DNA of 64,000 nt from Epiperipatus broadwayi (Eukaryota > Onychophora > Udeonychophora > Euonychophora > Peripatidae): the NCBI GenBank assembly GCA_028023455.1, contig JAQFVV010006648.1:498001-562000 (forward strand), written 5' to 3'. Of this stretch, positions 10,673 to 23,575 are shown one piece after another. Numbering within the stretch: position 1 is the stretch's first letter; the number at the start of each line of letters is the position of its first letter. Below the pieces are notes generated by a model, which was not told where the DNA came from, did no database searches, and was given only the letters and a program-made list of their open reading frames with translations. Made by a program: the position numbers and the translations under genes.

Positions 10673-12238
10673 GTTGGCTAACAAGTTTCTCTGGGCATAA
10701 TGGCTGAAAGATTCCTGACTTTGATAAAGGAGAAGCCATAGTGCATCACATCACATCTGAAATATGATTTTGTATACACACATAAAATAAGAAAATAATC
10801 ATCTGATTATGTCCCTATTCATTATCAATTGTTCTGTTATGAAACACTCCTAAATAAGGGACAAGTGATATTTAGAAAGTCATGATTGGAAAATCTAATT
10901 ATCTGAATGTTGTCATATTTCCTAAATTATAACTTGAAGTTTTTTCAAATATAATTTCGGATAATTCTACATAAAAGAATTAAACTAATCAAAACAGAAT
11001 TGTTTAACTGAATAGTATACGTCTAAAAAGATAATTCCCAAACTTGTATGTATGGCAACATCAATTCTATTTTACCAGTGATTCATATGCTGATGATTTG
11101 TAAAACAATTAAATACATTTGAGATTGGTTTACTTTTTTTTACCAATGCGCGAATGCCATTTACTAACTAATCTAGTGCACGCTTAACTATTTTTTCAAA
11201 TACACTTTTTAATTAATCGTAGAGCCAAAGACACTGTGTATACATATATAAACACATATGTACTCACATATATAAACGATGAAGATATACAAAAAGGTGA
11301 CACAATAAATTATATAAAAAAAAAGTCCAACAAGTATAATTTTATTTTATTCTGAGGTAGTTTAATTTAAATGCCTGCGTGTTCACTCAGAAAGTTTTAT
11401 CTTTAGAATTAAATTAACCAAATTACATTTTAACAAATTTTCCACAGCAACAATCGTCGACAGTCAGTTAATCAAATAAAATTATCAGATTTTGTTTAGC
11501 AGTTTCATTAAAAAATCCAAAATGCTGAAAATGTTTAAAACAATGAGAATAAAAGAAGAGAAAGAAAAAAAGAGTTTAAATGTGTAAACATTTAGAATTT
11601 TAGCTGACAGAAATTACTTCAAATTAAGAAAAAATAATAATGTTTTAATGTTTCTATCAAATATTTAAAAATTAATACTGTATATACATTTAACATTTTT
11701 AGAAGATGGCAATTCACAATTAACATAAAAATAAAATTTCACCAATAAAAAATACTTTCCCTAATTTGATGTTTTCCTAAAGGTTTAGTTCCATCTTATC
11801 AAATCTTCACTAATGACGAAAAATTATTCATTCCTCTTACTTCAGTATTGTCCAACTATAGTTAAATGTTGAATTTTAATTTCAATATAATATACTAAAT
11901 TTATTATTATACTAAAATATAATAAAATGTATATTAACTACTAAAAAGCATTTACTGGTGTCATGGATTTTTTTTTTTTTAGTTTTTATAAAACTTTTAT
12001 TATACCAATTATTCATTACATAAACGAATATTAACATATTAAATATGCAACATAATGTTAACTCCATCTATATTTTATTTTGACATAATAATATATATAA
12101 GAAATCATTAGAATATATTAATATATATATATATAATTAATAAAACAAGTCATAAATTTCGTAACTTGCTTTTAAGCTTGCATTTAAATGATCACTAGAT
12201 GAAGCTTACCAATAGCTACATCTAGTGCTCATATATAT
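10673..12238. other. No gene seen
   Basis: AT-rich sequence with homopolymers and short AT runs (for example 12120-12135). I see no exon-like composition, no long frame and no repeat shared with the rest of the window. It ends in the AT run that hosts the next LTR. Confidence 0.6.
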
Positions 12239-14406
12239 TGTAACGATCCGGAGAAGGTAGACTAAAAGTATCTGCACTACAGGACGCCGTCTAGGCATTT
12301 GAACCTAGAAAAATTTATAGAGTAGGCAGATACGTAAGTCAAAAAAAATATTTTTTTTTATTTGCATCCGGTCGTTAACCCATGTCACTAGCTCAGTGGA
12401 ATAGCAGAGATTTAATAATATAATATCTTATCTACTTATATTTTTTTTTAAAAAAAGAATAAAATAAGCCACTGCCAGTAATTAACATACAAACATTTAT
12501 TAATGCACATATATAAGATTTAAAATTATTTTAGCATCAGTTTACCTTTTAAAATTTAACTTACATTTTTAAGTTTGATTTTAATTTACATTTTTAATTT
12601 TTACAACTTTACATTTTAATTTTTTATAAGTTCGCACAGAGGAGTTTATAAAAGTTTGTTTTAAAATGTTGAGTATAGATCGGTTACATAGATTACAATG
12701 GTTAAAAACATTTCAAAATAAACATAAACGATCAAAATATAAAATCATTGATACCGACAATTGCAGAGGGAAATTTATAAGTAACCCAATAGTATTCACC
12801 ATAAGATACTTGCATTGTCACCAATAACTTAAAAGACATCCGAATAAATACATTTTAGATACTCACCGTAAGGTATCATTATTTATTGAATGTCTATATA
12901 TTTTGATCAAATATGAAAACCCAAAACATACTTAACCGATAACCAATCCATGCAAGTGTCTATAAACAACTTAAATTTAATGCATTTTTATTTAGTGTCG
13001 AGTATGAATAGACTACATAGATTTGCATTTGAAAATAAAACATTCTATCCCTATTTAACCTTAGGCTAAAGGTTCGCAGCCAACACTGGCGTCAATTTAT
13101 CTGATATATCGATGCATTCAATGTAATACCAAATACGGCAGCACCAAAAAGTTAAGAGAAGAAATTGCCTCTCGTCAAATAGGAATATTACATCTATCTG
13201 ACAAGAAGAGCAATAAAAAAAAACTCCATAGAAAGGAACTGCGGTCTCCGTCTTATAATTCCTTCCATAGGTAAACGGGTGAGTGCGGCATATGAAACGA
13301 TTCTGCCCGTAGCGAATCTGATATTACATCTACTAATCACACCAATATATCCCATCCATTGACCCAATTCAACTATGACACAAATAACCTAAGATTACCC
13401 TCCCCTAATATAACTTTACAAATCTATACAGCCATTCACGCCCGACTTAAGTTTAACATTTATATAATTAATTTAACGAAAAACAAAAATCATGATAAAA
13501 CTTAAAGAACAAAAAATAAATAAATAAATGGAAATGATTTTACAAAAGAAACACATCAAGTAAAATTATAACTAATTAATAAATATTTTAGTTTGGTCAG
13601 ATAGGATTCTATTGCAGTATTTACCAAAAAGTTTTAAAATGTAGAGTTCTTATTGTTCAAATGAATATAAAGTTCTTACGATTTTTTAAAACATCCAATT
13701 TTATCCATTGCTTGCATGAATGTGAATTCCCACACCATCCTAAGATTGGTATTCTGTTGGCTGATTTATTTATCCATCCAGAGGTTTTTGCTTTAACTGG
13801 TCCTCAATGTAGAAAACGATGTTTCACTCCCTTTTCTTTAACAGCTGAAGGAATTGAAAGTGCGTCTTTCAATCCCTTCACCTCCAACTCTGTACTAATA
13901 CATATAGTCACATTGTAATAATAATTAATTAATAATTTTCAAACTTGTCCTTTTATATTAATTTGAAGGATCCAATGGACGTTACGTCATGATGATGATA
14001 TGGTCCTTTCGCTGGGGTCTGATTCCATTGTTTTTCATTCATTGGCTATTTGTTTCCATTGTTTTCCTATCTGACCGATGTTTTTACATTTAAATGCCCA
14101 AGGCTAGTTTACTAATTAAAAATAATCATTTCCATTTTACAAAAGATTAATTAATTTGTTTTCAAACTTAAACATATATTTTTATCTTTAAATCTCTACT
14201 GAAAATTTAGTTTTAAAACACTTTTTCTTTAATAAAGTTTTCGTTTAATAATTTATTTTTTTTCTGTGCGATTTATATATACGAGTTTAAGATGATATTT
14301 AATTTCAATTTTTAATTCTTAAAGAAAATTTTTAAATGCGAACTTTTTATTTTAATTTCATGTTTAATAATAAAAACACAATGTAACATCGTCTGTGCTC
14401 GTTACA
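12239..14406 (-). mobile_element. Solo LTR, family A, inverted
   Basis: This is the reverse complement of the family A LTR. It starts TGTAACGATCCGG (complement of the LTR 3' end) and finishes ...GCTCGTTACA (complement of the 5' end), 2168 bp. It is much more diverged than the array copies and has many small indels. It is flanked by CATATATAT and ATATATATAT, so it also sits in an AT tract. No internal region is attached, so it arose by LTR-LTR recombination. CCAAT, TATA and the R-region stem-loop are still recognisable. The frame at 13661-13918 is chance. Confidence 0.85.
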
Positions 14407-15422
14407 ATATATATATATGTAATTACCAATTAATGCTACTTATAACAGCATGAGGTCATATAATGGAAGTCAGGTGACATTTTATTGCTTAGATGCTATT
14501 TACTGCTATAAAGGCTAAATTATTAGGCTCTTTAATTCTAGATAGTTTTTACTAGTAACTGTATACATTAAGTCGTTATGTTAATTTGCAGTAAATGAAT
14601 ACTGATTAGCATTTTATAAATATGTTATAAGTACAAACATTTTCATTATAAATTTATTCACTCATTCATGACCTAACAGTTCTTATAAAACAAATGTACT
14701 CATTCTAATTTTAGAAAAAAAATATAGAAAGACAAAGAAAAAAAAAGTCAAAGGTGAATTTTGTAATGACTTCAAATCATCCACTTATATCAATTATATA
14801 CACATGATCTTTTACTTTGTTTATTTGGCATGATATTGTCTTAACTTTGTTCTTTATTATTGTGCAACCTACTTCATTCTTATATATCTGACTTTTTTTT
14901 CAGTTAACATAGTTGAAAATGTGTTACTTCTCTCACATAATTTATGTATGTATTCTTTCCATGATCTCAGGCACATTTGCCACCTTTACTAATAAATTAC
15001 TAAGTATCTTCAATCATCTATTTATTCCTGTAATTCTATTTTTTCTAGACAAATTACTTTATGCTACTATGCATATCAACTCAAATTTGCATTTTCTTTG
15101 TGGTTTTTCTATCTCTTTACATGTATTTCTAACCAATATCTTTTATCTTTATTGGATTTACATCTTAATTCACTGTGAATCATTTTATCTTCTAGGGATT
15201 TAATATTTTCCATAATTTCACCTTTCATTTTATTCATCATCTCATTATTAACTCAGTACTCTGATCTCCTATACTTTTTTTTCATAATTTACCAAAATAG
15301 TACAGCAAATTTTATCTTTCATATGAATTTATTTTAAAATCAATTTATCATTATTTGCTCTCTATCCTTGGGTTAATATTTTATATTTATTAATCTTTCT
15401 CTTTATTTTATTATTATGATAG
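14407..15422. other. No gene seen
   Basis: AT-rich spacer. The frame at 14913-15203 is hydrophobic and T-rich in a way expected from base composition and shows no known domain. Nothing else recognised. Confidence 0.5.
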
Positions 15423-16917
15423 TGTGTCAGAATAGTCTTTGACCAAGTGAATTATTCCCTTTGTTGAAAGCAAGATGCCAATATTAAGGCATTTTAAAAT
15501 TATAAATTGTTCCCATTTTATTATCTCGTGAATCACTCGTTCGAGGGCTATTCTAATCTTAGTCAATATGTTTAATAATTTTCTAGTTTAAAATCCACAT
15601 TTTATCGATTTTAACCTAATATGAGAGTATGTGCGAGGTCAATGATTAAATATGTCACAGATGCATGATTGCGTAAATAAATCTATGCTTTCTTTTAAAA
15701 CCTGCAAGCATGCATTTTCCCATTTTAAAATATATTTTGCTTTAATTTCAAAACTTGTAATTTGAGGTTGAGAATGGGCGGACTCTCTTTAAATAATTAT
15801 TGGGGAATTGATTAGGCATTTTCACAATCTAAGTAAATCCCTATTGTATGCTTTTTATACGTTAGTCGAGTGTTGCTAGTAGGTGTATTGGGTGTCAAGA
15901 CCGCTTTGTTTCTTTCCAAGGACTTTAAACAGCCAAGACCATTTCCCTTTTCACTCTCTGCAGTTCCCAGGCAGAGTGTGTACTCGAATGTCACACTGGG
16001 AATTAGACACAGCCATCACCCAGTTGCTAAGTTTTGGATGAGTCCAGACTTTGGCTGCCCATGACACCACATTTCTACAGATCAGCAGTGAGACGCCCTC
16101 TGTAGCTGTCTCATATATTCACTATAATTTTACTTATTTATATTTTACAAGGCATCCATGGTTTAAACATATCACACCCTCCATCCCATAAATAAATTCC
16201 TTATTAGCAACACCGACCTCCCAATATAACTTAATTATGTTTATAAAATAACTGCCTTGATCACGTCCCCACTTTATCACTTAACAAGCATTGGTCCATG
16301 GTATTCTCGAAGTCAAGAAATATTATATTAAACTCTAATGTGCAAATGTTTTATTAAACTTTCTATAATTTACTCAAAGCGCCTCGCACATCTTCCCATC
16401 TCTTTTAAGCACATTATCATAATACTATATTAGCCTGAGGTATAGACTATGTACTTAACTTTTTAATGTAATTTGTATGGAATGTTGTTTTAACAACCAT
16501 TTTTTTAGTAAGCGTCCCTGTCTAATATAGGCAGACTGGGCGTTATATATATTTTCTTGCTATGTTAATAAATCTTATAAAACCAATTTTGATCTTTTAT
16601 TTTATTGATCCCTATCACTGTCTCGGTCTATATATATATTATACATCTCTTTTATACCATCCATAGACGTTAATTAGCAACCCAAACTTATCTTGTAATA
16701 TAGAGTCTCTTTGTTTCTCCCTGACCACCAGGCACCAGTAAAAGGAATATATTATTGGTAGCACAGATGCATTATCATGTAGGTGGCACTGTGGAATTTA
16801 GACTTTAAATTTGAACCTAGGATATCTAGAAAGCAATCCCATCTAGAGTGTTCAGTTTCGTGTTTGGGATTTGAATTCTGCAGTGTGTTAACGAGATAGA
16901 TGAATCTGACCGTTACA
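15423..16917 (+). mobile_element. Probable solo LTR of a third family (C)
   Basis: The 3' boundary is CTGACCGTTACA (16906-16917), the same terminus as families A (GATCGTTACA) and B (GACCGGTACA). The sequence before it, from about 16720, has the same style as the other LTR ends. A candidate 5' end is TGTGTCAG at 15423, where TG-GTCA and TGACCA can form a short hairpin as in the other families. A GC box (GGGCGG, about 15776) and TTTTTATACG (about 15851) could be promoter elements. No clear target duplication was found, so the 5' boundary is uncertain. Two overlapping short frames (15812-15994 minus, 15870-16064 plus) are not called. Confidence 0.5.
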
Positions 16918-18634
16918 ATACATGGCCACATGGTTTTAGTAAGCTCAGAAGGAAATTGATATTACATGAGACCTCTGTAATACTTATCTGTTACTTTGCT
17001 AATTGAAGCTAATGAAACTGGTATTTTGATATTTTAATTATTGATATGGAATTGCTTTAGAATCTGTCAATAATATTTGACTAATACTGAATTATTCAAA
17101 TATCTTAACCTGACATTTGGCTTTCTTCTAATTCCTCAATCTTATCTTAAATAATCATTAAATAGAATATCTATGACATTGCTTTATTTGATAATTGTTT
17201 TTGGACATCAGTGTTTCCTGTTAAATTATATTTTTAAAGTTATAATTTTTTATGGTAATCCATTTCAAGTTTTTATAGTAAAAAAATCAATTTGTTTTTA
17301 ATGTTGCTGTTTTTTACTATATATATTTTTTCTTTTGTTTTTAAATTAGATAATGCTAACGTTTTGAAGACTTGAAATTTTTTTTTACTAAGAAAATGTG
17401 ATTTAATGTATTAAAATTTGATCATAAGCAAAAAAAAAAAAAAAAAGAAAGAGTGATTTTATTGAAAATTTTTGATATTGAATGAAAAAAATAGTGAGAA
17501 CATCAACTTTAGATATATTTTTTATTAAAACATCAAATGAGTTATTTGTTCAGATAAATTTGATGTTTGTTTTTCTTATCACTTGATAGTGTGTTTAGCT
17601 TCATTATAATAATATATATCATTGAAGAGGCAACAAGTTGTGAGGGAAGGCAATGCCTATGAACATAACAAGTTCATAAACTCAAAAATTTATTTTCATA
17701 CACTTTCATTTTTTGGTGGCAATTAGCAGGTAATCTATTGAAATTATAATTTTTTTTTTTCAAAAGTAAATTTATTTGACATTGAATCTGTAATGTACAT
17801 TGTAAACAGTATATAATTACATTGAATTAAGTAGAGCTAAATACATATCTAGAATCTTGAGTATAAGTATGAACCAAAGCTATTGGACCTAATTTGCTCT
17901 TTCAAAACCAGAGATACCAAACTAGCCCCGCCTCCACTTCTCACAGATACTTGGGCAATTCTCCAACTCTCATCCTCTCAGCCTCTGTCATAGGACTCAA
18001 TCATTCAAATGTTTGTGACTCATGTGGTGCTTGCTCAATGAAAACATACATCTTGGACTGGACTGGACTACACACTATTTCCCCTTTCCACTTCCCTTTC
18101 CCTTTTCACATGTATCCTTCCCCTCTTACCATGTTGCTTCTGAAATTTCAATTTATCACATAATAACTTCCTTGTAAACCTTTTTCTAACTATATTTGTA
18201 TATGTTTTTTTTTTTTTTATGAATAAACTTTCATCACTGGGAAAAAAAGTACTAACCAAAGTCTTTGGTTATCAGCTGAGTTAATCCATTAGAGTAAGTT
18301 CTTTGATGGAGTTAGTTAAAATAAAGTATTTTAACATTTACAATTTGTTAAATAATGATATCAAAAGGGTGAAATATTTTAATAAATCTTTGTACAAAGG
18401 GTTTTGATCATATGTAGTAGAGGTCAACTTTTACATGAACTAATGCAAGCCAAGGTTTACATAGATCTCATATTGAGCATAAATAAGTTGTTTAGCAATA
18501 TGCTAATTTCTGATTTTAAGGATTTTATATTACATGATTCACTTTCTGTGCATAGGAATCTGAAGATTTGTAATATTTTTTAGATCTTTTTAAAATATCA
18601 CCAATATTAAAAGCAACTTTTTAGAATTATTATT
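16918..18634. other. Mostly unannotated; GC-richer island at 17890-18160
   Basis: The region is AT-rich except for 17890-18160, where base composition rises and one plus frame is open (17894-18163). That frame contains VCDSCGACSMKTYILDW, which faintly resembles the C-x2-C...H-x-L-x-C end of LINE RNase H/zinc tails with the His and last Cys replaced. It could be a decayed LINE fragment, but I would not call it a gene. Confidence 0.25.
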
Positions 18635-19300
18635 ACTAAGAATGGTTCTTTAGAAAGTGAATTGAATAAAATACACCTTTACCCCGCTTAGCAAGGAGAA
18701 TTGGCTTCCCAAAACTCATTGTAAAGCAAGAAGATTGTATAAAAAGCAAAGAATTATAATGGTTTTCTATGGGGAAAAAATTAGCTACCTCCTGCACATA
18801 AAAATTGTACCATAAAAAATATTGTTTTAACAAATAACTTAACTGACTATTTATAGTATTTTTTTTTAAAAATCCCTAATGTTAAATATATGTATTTTAA
18901 AACTATGCTATGGATATATTATGCAAGTATGCACTTCAAATATGTATGTATATATGATCAAGCAACTCAAATCTATATATAAAGAAAAAAACATTTAGCT
19001 TAAAGTTGTTTTTTTATAATCCATCGATTCAGACTCATCATCATCCAGTTATTTGAGTCATTAGTTGCTTGTTCTAAGAATCTATCATTGAATTTAAATC
19101 CTTTGATGATCTTGAATTTTTTGGTGGAGATAGACCAGGTGTTGTTGGTTGAAGATCTCTAGAGAAAAAATTTCAAATTCTTCAAAGATATTGATCATAA
19201 CCTTATGATATGAAATTAGTTCTTTCAATTTTTTTATCTCTAGGTTTTTTTCCTCCAGGCTTGATAATTTTCTTTTCTTCATCCAGTTGCACTAATTCCT
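18635..19300 (-). pseudogene. Possible pogo/Tigger-type DNA transposon remnant
   Basis: The segment 18660-18830 (ACCCCGCTTAGCAAGGAGAA..., CATTGTAAAGCAAGAAG..., TTTTCTATGGGGAAAA) resembles the subterminal DNA of Tigger-like transposons. A decayed second copy lies at 21155-21310. On the minus strand, 19094-19282 encodes a Lys/Glu-rich helix (KKRKLSSLEEKNLEIKKLK) followed, with frame breaks, by an acidic DDDESES stretch near 19040. Acidic C-terminal tails are usual in pogo transposases. The catalytic domain is not visible, so the assignment rests on style rather than motif. Confidence 0.25.
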
Positions 19301-20640
19301 TGCTAATTAATTCTGCCATGTGTATTTGCAAAAAACTCTTCAATGTTGTAATCATCAATTTTTTATAGGTATTATTATCTAAAGTGGTAACAAAATTCTG
19401 TATTAGTTATTGAGGTCAGTACATGTTGAAGATGATGATGATTTTTTGATCTATGTGTTGAAGTGTTGTGGTGGTCGGTGTTATTAATTGTTTTTATGGT
19501 TCTAGTTGAAAACGTAGCTATAAACTTTTGTAAAAAAATTCAATATCATTAGAAAAAAAAGTGTGGTTTCATTGTACAAATGTACAGATAAATGGATTGA
19601 GAAAGAAAGAGTAAACTCGAAGTTGACAATTTTTTTGTGTTCTATGAAATTGTAATCATTGCACTGAAGAAAAAACATACTGAAGTTTCATTTTACTTTA
19701 ATTCATAGCCTTTTATTATTTATGTGAAATTATTTAGAATTTAAAAAGCAATGTTTAATAATATCTTACTTAATTCTATGTTGTGACCATAAGGACTTGA
19801 GTATTTAATAATTGTTAGGATAATCAAATTATAGAACTGTATATTACTAAAACTTAATTGTGCATTAACTTTAAGAGAAAAATAAAAATTCTGATAAATT
19901 AAATAAGACAATATGTATCTAATGCATTCTGTGTTTGTATAGTGTAATCGTTATGTACTATGCAGAAAAATGGAACTCACACACACACACATATATATAT
20001 ATATTAAATCAAACTGACTACTAGTTAATGCTATCTTTCTTTGGTGGATAAACAAAGAAAAGCATCACGTTAAAACAAATACTAAGCCAACAAATTTTAA
20101 AATACCTAGAATATTTTTTTTATTTTATTAAGTACATATTTAAGAATGTTTATAGCAATGGTAAAAAGTTTTATTATTCTTTAATATTTGATTTTACTTT
20201 TTTTCTTGTTTAAACAATTTTTTTGATTTCATTTATTTTTGATAATATTGAATATTACAATCAAATTTAATATTCATAGTGTATGCAGCTATACCTTTTG
20301 TAAAACATTTTAAAATTCTGTTTAATTTGGTTAATTAATAGAAATATTTAGTTCAATTAAATATATATGTGTGGGTTTTTAATCTATTACAAATCTATTT
20401 AGTGACTGATTAATTCTTGTTACTTAATATACAATCTTAGTTCTTTATTTTTAATTTAATATTTCTTTTATATGTCTATATTGTGATTGATTTATATATT
20501 AAACTTGTTTTTTCTTAAGCTTAAGGAGTTAATTGCTTACAGTGTTTGTGGAATAGTTACTGTGTGAAAGTATGAGGTTCATGTTTTGCTCCTCTAAGAA
20601 TTTGTATTTTTAAAATACCTTGGTTGCTATATGCACTCAC
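19301..20640. other. No gene seen
   Basis: AT-rich sequence with a short (CA)n(TA)n run at about 19979-20005. No exon-like island and no window-wide repeat identified. Confidence 0.5.
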
Positions 20641-21045
20641 ATACCTAATACTGAATTTCAAAAATCTTACACACTTTCACTTTTCAGTAAAAAAAACTTT
20701 TATTATTGATTACAGTTTTGACTGTACCATGCAGTCTTCATCTTGTCATATTTTCCTTGTGATAATCATATATAGTATATTATATAGTCCTTCTAAATTC
20801 TTTTCTTCCTCCTCTGTTTTTGCTGTCTTCATATATAATATTGAATTTCAAAAATCTTATATGCTTTCACTTTTCAGCAAAAAAACTTTTATTATTGATG
20901 GTACAGTCGAAACTGTAATCAATAATAAAAGTTTTTTTTGCTGAAAAGTGAAAGCATGTAAGATTTTTGAAATTCAATATTATATATGAAGACAGTAAAA
21001 ACAGAGGAGGAAGAAAAGAATTTAGAAAAACTATATAATATACCT
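20640..21045. repeat. Foldback of PLE-tail repeat
   Basis: A palindrome is centred near 20905. About 130 bp (20770-20900) is the reverse complement of 20912-21045, and a third, minus-oriented copy of its inner part lies at 20645-20745. Each unit carries the tail motif GATGAAGACTGC...ACAGTC-GAAACTGTAATC and then a TTTT-rich 3' part. The same tail in another version is at 23471 and 58660. Inverted copies of a 3' tail are typical of Penelope-like insertions. Confidence 0.65.
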
Positions 21046-22124
21046 AATACTGTTAGATGTTATTATAATATAATGATGTACAAAATGGGGTTGATCATTA
21101 GCCATTCATTTTTTATATTTCTAATTTTTAGCAGCCAATATAAAACTTCCGATATATAAATACACCTTTATTCTAGTTACTGAAGACAACTGGTGCCTCA
21201 AAATGTATTGCAAATCAAAAATAACTCATAAAAAAAGCTATTATAATGGGTTCTTATGAGGGAAAAAATTAATTCATTACTTTAAATTTAAAGTACATAA
21301 AAATTTGATTAAAAAATTAAAACTTAAATTGAGAAGTGTTAATTAATAAATAAACATTTTACTAAGCATATTATTTAAAAAATTGCTAACCTGTGAGCAA
21401 ATATATTGTATAAAACCATTTCAGTTGCTATAATTTTCTTAAATATATATATAATTTTTTCATTAGTCATTTGCAATTTTATTTTTTAAGAAATGAAAGA
21501 ATATTTTCTAATTTATAATCCATTAAATTAAAATAAAACATGAAGAAAAAAATCAACAATAATGTACATTTTAAAATTTAAAAAACAAAACAATGTATAT
21601 TTAAAATTTTATTTTTGATACATTTTATGTTCTGTTATCAATTTTTTATTTTTATTTTGTAGTTAACAGCATTACAAATACAGTGAAATTAAATAAAATT
21701 TTGATAAATAAATATAATGTATAGTTGATTGCAGAAGTTTTCATAATTTAAATGATTAAATCTTTTTTTAATAAATCTAAAAGTGTATTTTTTAAACAGC
21801 TGCTATTATCAGAAACAAAGTATAAGATTATTGATATAAGTTTGAGCAAATAAATAATAGTTTTATCTTTCGTTCACTAATTTCTAATCATATAAAGTTG
21901 ATTATTAACTGCAAAACGCACAGAATCACTTTTCTTCCTCAAAATAATTTACAATTATGATGGGCCATATTTTACAATTGTGATTTATACATTTTTTACT
22001 GCGAGCAAAGTAATGTTCATAAGAATTGTAATCCATAATAGTGATTGAGTGAATATATTTTGCCTAATGCACCTTATTATACATTATCAAATGATGTTTT
22101 TGATTTATTTTTTTTGCTTTTGTA
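21046..22124. other. No gene seen; decayed repeat at 21155-21310
   Basis: AT-rich. The stretch 21155-21310 is similar to 18660-18830 (same order of CACCTTTA, CAAAATGTATTGCAAATCAA, CTTATGAGGGAAAAAATTA). Otherwise nothing was recognised. Confidence 0.4.
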
Positions 22125-22289
22125 GATATAAATGATGAAAATCTTCTTTATTTTGGATATATCACAAATAAAAGCACTGACTGTCTTTTAAAGATAAATG
22201 ATGAAAATCTTCTTTATTTTGGATATATCACAAATAAAAGCACTGACTGTCTTTTAAAGATATTGGAGGAAAATAAGATAAAACATTAA
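22125..22289 (+). CDS. Candidate terminal exon with a perfect 66-bp in-frame duplication
   Basis: A pyrimidine-rich acceptor (TTTTTTTTGCTTTTGTAG) ends at about 22124. One frame then runs to a TAA at about 22287-22289. It contains a 22-residue segment repeated twice without change: it begins INDENLLYFG and ends TDCLLK, with a 66-nt period from 22132 to 22198. It closes with ILEENKIKH. A perfect duplication whose length is a multiple of three inside an open frame after an acceptor suggests coding. The protein is not recognised and no partner exon was found. It could equally be a recent non-coding tandem duplication. Confidence 0.3.
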   Translation, partial: DINDENLLYFGYITNKSTDCLLKINDENLLYFGYITNKSTDCLLKILEENKIKH

Positions 22290-23467
22290 TCACATTTTAA
22301 TTCTATAATCAAAACAATATGTATCAATTTTGTCATTTTACTTTCGGTTCATATTGTTTTAGTGAAGTCTCTATCCTCCTATGACATCATTAATCTTACA
22401 AAATGGCCACCATAAAAAATGGTGGTTGTTTTTTTTTTAAAAAAGTTTTGAATTTTTTTTTTAAAATTGCAATAGTGAATAATTGATTGTAAATCAAAAT
22501 TATGGGCACAAGTTGATGATACTATAGAAAATGCTTATATAAAGGTCCATCATTAGTTGGAGTAAAGATGTACATAGGAATATATTTAGAACTCATTTAT
22601 CCTATTATATTTGGTGAACTAATGTACAGTTATTTGTATTTTACATATATTTAAATATTTCAATATGTAGAAATATCTATTGAATTTTTATATTTGAAAA
22701 ATCACTGTCAGATGTCAATAAACAGTAATTAATAAAAATAGCAAATGGTAAACATTTTCTTCATTCAAAAGTATATGCTTTTATATGCAATCTCTTGGTA
22801 TTATATGAAGATTGAAGCACTACAGTATTTATTTACAGTTTAAGAAGAGAAAGCTAATGACCTTTTAAGCATCAGATGTAACTGGTTGATGTCTAACTTA
22901 GAAACTTTTGGCTCTTGACTTTATTACTTTACTATTGTATTAAATCATGCAAGGCAAAGCTGTTCCAGACCCAGGAGTAATAGTTTGGGCTTTGATTCAG
23001 GAATTTTTATTTCTCGATTTGTCATTCTGTCACTATGATAAAATAATTGAATGAATAATTAATTAGGAGATTCTGTTATATAATTAAAAGTAAAATCAAT
23101 AATCACATAATTCACAGTTTGATATATTTATCAGTGATGAAGTGTGACTTTTTTAGGAATGGAAACACACCATATAATCTTTTTTATAATGTTTTTATTT
23201 CAATTGCCATAACAATTTTTATGTAATAGCATCTAATATATGCTGTAGCCTCAACTCAGGACAAGACAGATGGAGACATATAATAATATAAGGTGTTTTA
23301 CCCGTACGCCAAATTGCAACTGTACTAATTAACTATAGTATCCACCCGAGATCACCATCACTTAATAAATGGGAAGTTTGTGGAGGAAGCAAGTTATTAA
23401 AATTTTTCCAAAAGAAAATATAACTTTAGTAATACTTTAAATTATAAATAATATGTTAAGTTTTAAG
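22290..23467. other. No gene seen
   Basis: AT-rich. A small hairpin (GGCCACCAT / ATGGTGG) lies at about 22405-22427. Nothing else recognised. Confidence 0.5.
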
Positions 23468-23575
23468 TCTTCTGATGAAGACTGCTGGACAGTCGAAACT
23501 GTAAGGAAAATAAAGAAGTTTTTAAGAAAATTTGTTTGCATTGAAGTTTATATGAAAGAAGTGTTATAAGCAATA
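23468..23575 (+). repeat. PLE-tail repeat with hammerhead-like core
   Basis: TCTGATGAAG (23471) is followed by GACTG/CAGTC around a CTGGA loop and then GAAACTGTAAGG. About 80 bp of shared sequence follows (AATAAAGAAG..., TTGTTTGCATTGAAG). A second copy at 58658-58770 matches through the same end. The core is CUGAUGA...GAAA with a five-pair helix II offset by one A. No convincing helix III or cleavage triplet is visible. Confidence 0.55.

Noticed and set aside
13661-13918. 85-codon ORF on the plus strand
   Set aside because: It is antisense to a solo LTR and not open in the younger LTR copies.
15423-15436. Clear target-site duplication for the third-family LTR
   Set aside because: Bases before TGTGTCAG (ATAG) and after GTTACA (ATAC) match only partly, so the 5' boundary stays uncertain.
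17894-18163. 89-codon ORF with a Cys-pair
   Set aside because: Only a faint resemblance to a LINE zinc tail, with key His and Cys missing and no extended homologous frame.
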